This document shows, one piece after another, positions 58,301 to 64,000 of a stretch of 64,000 nucleotides of DNA. The stretch's first letter is position 1, and each line of letters starts with the position of its first letter. Both the position numbers and the translations under genes were made by a program. This DNA comes from Kingdonia uniflora (lineage: Eukaryota > Streptophyta > Magnoliopsida > Ranunculales > Circaeasteraceae). The notes under the pieces were generated by a model. It was not told where the DNA came from and ran no database searches. It was given only the letters and a program-made list of their open reading frames with translations. The DNA lies in the NCBI GenBank assembly GCA_014058105.1, contig JACGCM010000674.1, positions 1 to 64,000 of the forward strand, read 5' to 3'.

Positions 58301-59380
58301 TCCATATATTTGTGTAAAAGTCTCCATCTTGTAGGTCATACAAACATTTTGCACTTCTGTTTCAAGATATAATTAGAAAGTGGTCTGTTGATTCCATTGT
58401 ATGCAATCACAAGTAATTCTCAATGAAGTGAAAACTTTGACTTTCATATGATAGAGCAAAGCCTTATAACCCTAGAGGTATGCCATTTTGTCCATTTTCT
58501 AGTTCTTGCCTTCAAATGTTCAATTACTATTGTAAAATTTTTTCACGGAACAACAATGGTCATAATTCACTCATTTCTAAAGTTTTTTGTTCAGGCTTGA
58601 TAATGAGTGGAGATGAAGGTCTATCGGCTAATTTTAGGGATAATGATCAAGAGAGGCAAATTTTATCCAAGAAAAAGAAGAGATATTCGAGCTCTGATTA
58701 CTATGTACTTTCAATACATGGTGCAGTTCTTGCTTTAAAAATTTATATATTGTAACCTTGACCATTTCATCTGTGAGTCTCGCTCATTATAAATGACCTT
58801 CTCAATCTCAATCAATCCATGCGTACGTGAAATGTTCAGAAAGCTCTTCGTATTTCGCTTGAAAACTATTACATATTCAATGGTGACGGGTATGGAAGAC
58901 AAGACACTCAATTTGTAATTTATAATAACTAACTAAAGTTTTACCTATTTCTTTTTTATATGAACATCTTGAGTTATTAATAAATTTATTGATTGTGTTT
59001 TATATAATAATAGTGTACATTTATTCTAAATTCTAGGTGATTTATCTTTTTTTTCAAATGAAAATAAAAAACGTATTTGTCACGACCCGTTGCAAAAGAG
59101 ATATTATTTGCAACAAATAATGGCTTCAGCAACATAGATAATTCATTTTTGTTGGGTGTGTTGCAAAAGTTATTGCAATATAAAAAATTTGTTGTTAATA
59201 ATCAAGCGAATGCAATTGACTTAGTCAGTCTGTTGCACAAACTTTAGTTTTAGCAACAGACAGTTGCAAGACCATCCGCAACAAACCCTACCGCAACACT
59301 TATGTTACGGATAAAACTCATTGTAAAAAATCTTTTGCAATGGATATAATCTGTTGCTAAAAGCCCTTTTTTAGGTGGTG
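55310..59380. mobile_element. CACTA-like element, non-autonomous
   Basis: Left end TACTACCAAAAAAATAGC at 55310, right end (minus strand) CACCACCTAAAAAAGGGC from 59380, both close to the CACTACCAAAAAA type. Both ends have dense GCAACA/TGTTGC subterminal repeats (55330-55430 and 59087-59355), typical of CACTA elements. No transposase was recognised. The 3-bp flanks (TGT and AGG) do not match, so borders may be off by a few bases or worn. Inside are a TC run (about 55610-55630), T-rich tandem repeats and a coding fragment at 57390-57990. Confidence 0.75.
57390..57990 (+). pseudogene. Captured coiled-coil gene fragment
   Basis: Reads VNGEQLMAVFGRYYG, then after a gap MEDAKFMVAKTEFSSKDFRS and a long coiled coil (INAMTTENNKLQLSFAE, DTHDELSMELLSVKCQLAAE, SLRCFQLKAQISEKQ) open from 57511 to 57870. 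After a stop it ends GVSKWIVGGTPNQ at about 57980. This has the look of a host protein C-terminus, perhaps of the plant kelch/acyl-CoA-binding type, but I am not sure of the family. Its location inside the CACTA element suggests gene-fragment capture. Confidence 0.5.
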
Positions 59381-59546
59381 AGGTAAACTATTTTTATTGT
59401 ATTCTTGAATAGAATCATGATGTTCACCACGCTGTACAAAATACTGTTTTATATTTGTTTTTTTTTTGAGTTATCGACCTGAGATAGTATGAAATCAATA
59501 ATATTTTGTGAGGATTATGTTCATTAATAATGTTTAAGTATGATAT

Positions 59547-62125
59547 TGTAATGACCAGTATTTAATTATTCCTAATATTCACTCTTAATACTATTCTTAA
59601 TCTCATTGGCATATTAGATTCATTTCCTTCACGTTCAGTTCCGCATTCATTTTCCGCATGTACTCTTTCATCCATTCTACTCATCCTTTATGCATTCATA
59701 TATTCCTTTCGGTGGTTTAGTATTAGATTCCTTAAGTAGTTTTGGGCGGTTCGGAGGTGTTTTGGAGTTAGAGGTGGTTTTGTGGCCTTGGGAGCCTGTA
59801 GAAAGTTTGGTAGTGGTATTTATGTGTTGTGTGTGTGATTTGGGGTGGTTCCGGTAAACCGTTGGAATGGCCGGTGGATTTCCGGGGTCGCCCGAGGAAA
59901 AGATTCCTTTTTGGGGGCTTAGGAGTTTTGGTTGCCGAGGGGCGGTAGAGGTGGTGTGTTCACCTTGGGGAACCTTGATTGGGTTCGTAGAAGTGTTTGT
60001 GTGGTGGTGGAGGTGGTTCGTGGAGTTCCGGGGTGTCTAGGGTGGTCCGTGGTGTCTCCCGCAATTCCTTAGCTTTTCTGGTAAGTTCAGTTTCTGAACA
60101 AACCAGTTCTGTTCGAACAAGACTTTGTCTGTTCGAACAGGATCTTCCTGGGATAGTTTTTTTTCATCCCTGCAACCTTCTGTTCGAACAAGCCTTGTCC
60201 TGTTCGAACAGGATCCACCCTGTTCGAACAGAGGTACGATTTCAGCTGCGTCTGGGTTTATATACTTCATTTATTCATTCCTCTCTTCACTCCTTCACTT
60301 TCTCCTTTCCCTAACCTTTTCTTCTCTCCTCCTCACTCCTAATCCAACCTTCTTCTTCGCTCGCGGATTCTTCCTCAGCTTCGCCGCGATCTCTTTTCCT
60401 ATCCTCGGTAAGTAATTCCCTTATTCCTTTCCGTCAATTCTGCTTGATTTGGCTTAGGGTTTGATTTCTAGGGTTTGGATTTTATTCTCGTTTCCTTAAA
60501 TTGTTGGTTGTTTGTTGTTCCTGGTGTGTGTTAGATTACCAGGCGTTCCATTTGCTTTTCCGTGGATCGTAGTTGGGTTTCCGGGTTGATTTTCCGCAGG
60601 ACTCGGGATTTTCTTCAGGCGAGTTTTCCCTTCATTTCTAAATTTCTCTACTAGTTAATAGATGCTGATTTGAGTAATACTCTGAGCATAGAAGTGTTGT
60701 GATCAGTTAGGGTTTATTTTCATATTACTTCTCCGTAATTGTTAACCTTTAGTTATTGTTCTGAACTTGGTTAGTATAGTTGCAGTAGCCTTGGGTTTTG
60801 CTAGAAGTTGTTAGTGTAGGTTGACTAGTAGTTGCATTCTTGTTGTTGGGTTCAGTCTTCTAGAGACTAAGGTTGTTTAGTTGTGATGACGGTTATGTTG
60901 CTGTTTTATCGGTTTAGATGGTGCAACCGAGTCATTGGACATTTTGTTTAGGATTGTTGCCACGCTCTTCTGTAGGTGATTATCCTATGTTTGTTTGTCG
61001 GGTTCACGGCTGTTACATTGTGATCCTCGGGATCTGTTGCATCTTTTCAATCATGCAAACTCATTTAACTTATCGAGATCGGATACATAACAAAGCTCTA
61101 CATCGCTTGACCTCCGATAGGATCGCAGGAGTCCTATATCGGGTTGAAATAGTAGGTGGGTTCAGGATGGATACTATCATACCTTATAAACCCATCCGGA
61201 AGTGTGGGAAGGTATGAGAAAGTATTTACAATCCGGTACAGGGATTATCCTTGAAGTTGAAACTCCTCGGAATGAAATACAGTTCGGACGTTGGCTGCAT
61301 GGGTTTAAAAACCCGAACACTTTGATCAAGTGAGTATCCACTAGCTTGGTCTAGCTTGACAAAAATCGTACCCATTGTATCCCTTTAACAAATATCTTTA
61401 AGTCAAACATGCTAGCGGTTGATCAACCATTAATTCTTATAATAGGATTGCATCACTCCTTTAAACATCAATTCATTCAGTATTTAGAAATTTGTTCATC
61501 ACATCATTAGCATATCATTGCATCATATCCTTATGTTACATTTCCCTCCTTCTCTTAGATTCCTTATTCTAACTCTGGTTATTACATATTCCATTCTGTT
61601 TCTTATTACTCTACTACTTGGATCATGAATCTATTAGTTACTATTAATCTACTTTAACTTGCTCTATCTGTTTCACTTCACTCTCCTTATCTGTATCTGT
61701 TTACTAGTATGTTATTTAGACTTGTTGGGTTTTCAGTGAGCCGTGGTTTTGCTCACTCTCGCATTGTTTCCCCTCTTTCAGAGGTTGAGTAGTTTGAGTT
61801 GCTAAGAGCCTCAGCAGTATTTGGAGCAGTTGACGCTGCCGACCAGTTTTAGTTTAGACTTTTGTTGTTATCTCAGCGTATGTTGTTGTACTTTATTTTG
61901 GACATTGTATATATTTCTGTCAGATATGTATATATGTTTTCCGCTTCCGCTATGCTGTTATTTCATTTCTTTACTCTGATGATTATTGCTATATGTGAAT
62001 AGCCGAGCCAGAATTTGTCTACGGCTTGTCTATTTGTGGGGTAGAATCTTTGGATTCCCCGACCTGCACTACTTAGAATCTAGTAATTGGTCAAGCTACC
62101 GATTACCGGATTTTGGGGCGTGACA
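59547..62125 (+). mobile_element. Tekay-like solo LTR 2
   Basis: 2579 bp, TGTAATGACC to GGGGCGTGACA, with perfect GATAT duplications at 59542-59546 and 62126-62130. Same family as 46146-49061: shared blocks include GAGCCGTGGTTTTGCTCACT with TTTCAGAGGTTGAG near 61740-61790, and AGCCAGAATTTGTCTACGGC near 62005. A TTTATATAC box lies at 60257-60265. No gag or pol DNA is attached. Confidence 0.93.
60109..60231. promoter_or_regulatory. Phased CTGTTCGAACAG palindromes
   Basis: Five copies of CTGTTCGAACAG or CTGTTCGAACAA start at 60109, 60129, 60180, 60200 and 60220. Steps are 20, 51, 20 and 20 bp, so sites lie two DNA turns apart on one face. The last ends about 26 bp before the TATA box of solo LTR 2. 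Solo LTR 1 has ATGTTCGAACAT and a near copy 21 bp apart upstream of its TATA box. Confidence 0.75.
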
Positions 62126-62130
62126 GATAT

Positions 62131-63958
62131 CATGAAATGAATATTGATCTAAAAAGTTGTTCCCCTATTTTGTAAACCCTCATGAAACCGTTTTCCATTT
62201 TATGTCATTAACCCTCGACTTTCCATCTTCCTTCTAATTCTTATAATATTACTATATATTATTATGAAACATTCAAGTGTCTCTAAAGATAAAATACATA
62301 ACTTGGTTTGGTCTTATGATTTGGAACTTGAATTTAGATTTCGAATCTCAGTTAGTATTTATTGAGTAACGAATTATAAATGTTGTTATTATTTACTAAT
62401 TAAAGTCCTTTGAGATTATTATCTGTGATTTTGAACTACAATGGGCTGATGGGTTTGTTTGATACTCATATGAACTTTTACAAAGGTAAAGGTAAAAAAG
62501 TTCAGATAAGTATGAAAATTTGTTGATGCATACTTTCTATGTGACTTAGCCGTAATGACTTTCACGGGTTATGAGGATGAAAATTCACGCATCCTTATAT
62601 ATTAAATTTGAGAATTTCTTATTTTTATTTGTCTAAATTTGCTTCTTTTCCATCAGTAACTATATTGATGACGATTGCGAGGTATGAGATTTTAATAATT
62701 CATCAGGGTAAAAGCATATAAGATCTTCTTTTTTAAATCAAGGTAGAATGCTAAATATATGTTTGAGAGTCCTCCACGATATGTACCCATTTGAGATTAG
62801 CACGTGGACAATTGCAATCACAGGTGAAGAAAAAATAAAGCTAAAGTTATTATTGTTGTGAAAGAGCCACATGAGTCTATTGGCAATAGAAATGATGCAT
62901 TTATTCTAAATGTTATACACGAATAATGGAAGTTTATAATCCATTTCTATAATAGGAAGTTGTGCGACCTCTGTAGGGATGCTTTCACTTACTGGCATTT
63001 ACAATTTAGATTATCTCTAATGAGGCAAAAAATGAGGCATATGAATGATTTCGCTAAAGCTTGAATCATATAGAATACGGGTACTAGCATCATTTTATTT
63101 TTTATCCCTTTCTTTTATGCAACTGGCATTCTTTTTTTCTTAATCCTTCTGATTTCTAAGTTATTCTTTCTCAATCATCCTTATTTTTGTTAGTCGTTTA
63201 TAACGTTATAAGGATAGGAAAATAAGTCTCCTACTTTACAAATGCTTTAATGTTAATCCCATATTAAGAATTGGATGGTTACGATTTGATTGGTTTATGT
63301 TGGAACCCCAAACATATGAAAATAATTGAGGCACAACCCTAGATAAACTTATAGAGTTGCTCCGATTATATTCATTAATGCTTCTCTGATTTGTATATCT
63401 TTAGGACCACCATAATTTATTTATTTTTTGAGATATTGTACACTTGGCTAAAAAGGATACAGTTTACTTCAAGTATCTTATTAAGATGAACGTATTTTAT
63501 GCAGAGAATATCCTAATGTGAGTAGTAAAGCCTTGCATGCAATTTACAGCAGCAAACAATTTAATGGTGAAGGACACAACGTACAACGACTACAAATGTC
63601 TACCATATGAGTGGAAACATTGTGTAAATGCATAATGACTCAAGTGCTTTAGAAGCCAAACTATAACTTATCCATGTAAGTTACGTTGTACACTCAATTA
63701 ATTTTGAAGTTGTGTACAACCGTCATTACAAACTACATTAGTTAGAAATTTTCTTCCTATTATCTTGAAGTACTTATCTTCATGCATTTTGAAAAAAGAA
63801 AAACTAGAATAGACTTGGGAACCACGAAGAATGATGACCTAAACTCTGTTCAAGCTTTTGCAAAGCCAATCTCCAATGTTGTTTTAATTGGTAGGGCCAT
63901 GTTAAATTGAAGCCCTTTATTTAATCTTATAAAATAATGTCTACTTTCATTGACTATT
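62131..63958. other. Stretch without a recognised gene
   Basis: AT-rich DNA with no open frame of note, RNA gene or transposon domain I recognise. It continues the sequence left of solo LTR 2 (59384-59541). Confidence 0.5.
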
Positions 63959-64000
63959 TAGGGGTGGCAATGGGTCGGGTTTGGGGCGGGTGGAGTAATA
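63959..64000 (+). mobile_element. hAT-like terminus at window edge
   Basis: TAGGGGTGGCAATGGG followed by a TCGGGTTTGGGGCGGG stretch is the common start of plant hAT elements. TGACTATT at 63951-63958 would be the 8-bp target duplication. The rest is outside the window. Confidence 0.65.

Noticed and set aside
60037..60415. Open frames over the TTCGAA palindromes
   Set aside because: They arise from the repeats and pyrimidine-rich leader; no protein pattern.
53743..64000. hAT termini at 53743 and 63959 as two ends of one element
   Set aside because: Both have the same orientation, so they cannot be an inverted pair; the 8-bp flanks also differ.
1..64000. tRNA or rRNA genes
   Set aside because: None recognised on reading either strand; only primer-site fragments complementary to tRNA ends were seen.

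Overview
The window is gene-poor DNA from a flowering plant, probably a eudicot with a large repeat-rich genome. It is built almost entirely from nested, decayed transposable elements. No intact host gene was found. The plant assignment rests on Ty3/gypsy elements of the Tat type (two RNase H domains, antisense accessory genes), a Ty1/copia remnant, hAT and CACTA termini, Tekay-like solo LTRs and a phytochelatin synthase pseudogene exon.

Layout. 1-3514: unrecognised flank. 3520-19008: element I, a 15.5-kb Tat-type element with both LTRs and a perfect 5-bp target duplication (GAAAG). 19014-53590: a stack of insertions. From oldest to youngest these are: a Ty1/copia element, broken inside RNase H; a small hAT-like element at 20353-53399 with 8-bp duplications; a foldback element with 1.6-kb inverted arms; element II, a Tat-type element at 23200-52152 that splits the right arm; and, inside element II, element III (31617-45713, duplication CCTAC) and a Tekay-like solo LTR (46146-49061, duplication TGATT). 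53743-55306: an unpaired hAT terminus and a phytochelatin synthase pseudo-exon. 55310-59380: a CACTA-like element carrying a coding fragment. 59547-62125: a second Tekay-like solo LTR (duplication GATAT). 62131-63958: nothing recognised. 63959-64000: an hAT terminus cut by the window edge.

In the three Tat-type elements the sense strand carries gag, protease, reverse transcriptase, RNase H, archaeal-type RNase H and integrase, all broken by stops, shifts or deletions. Between the integrase and the 3' LTR each has a tandem array (44-bp or 160-bp units). A block of antisense genes then reads back toward it: two small ORFs of about 100-117 codons, a short exon, and a multi-exon gene for a protein with a conserved N-terminal domain, a basic nuclear-signal-like patch and a long coiled coil. 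This antisense block, its splice sites and its order are shared by three diverged copies. It is the most interesting system in the window.
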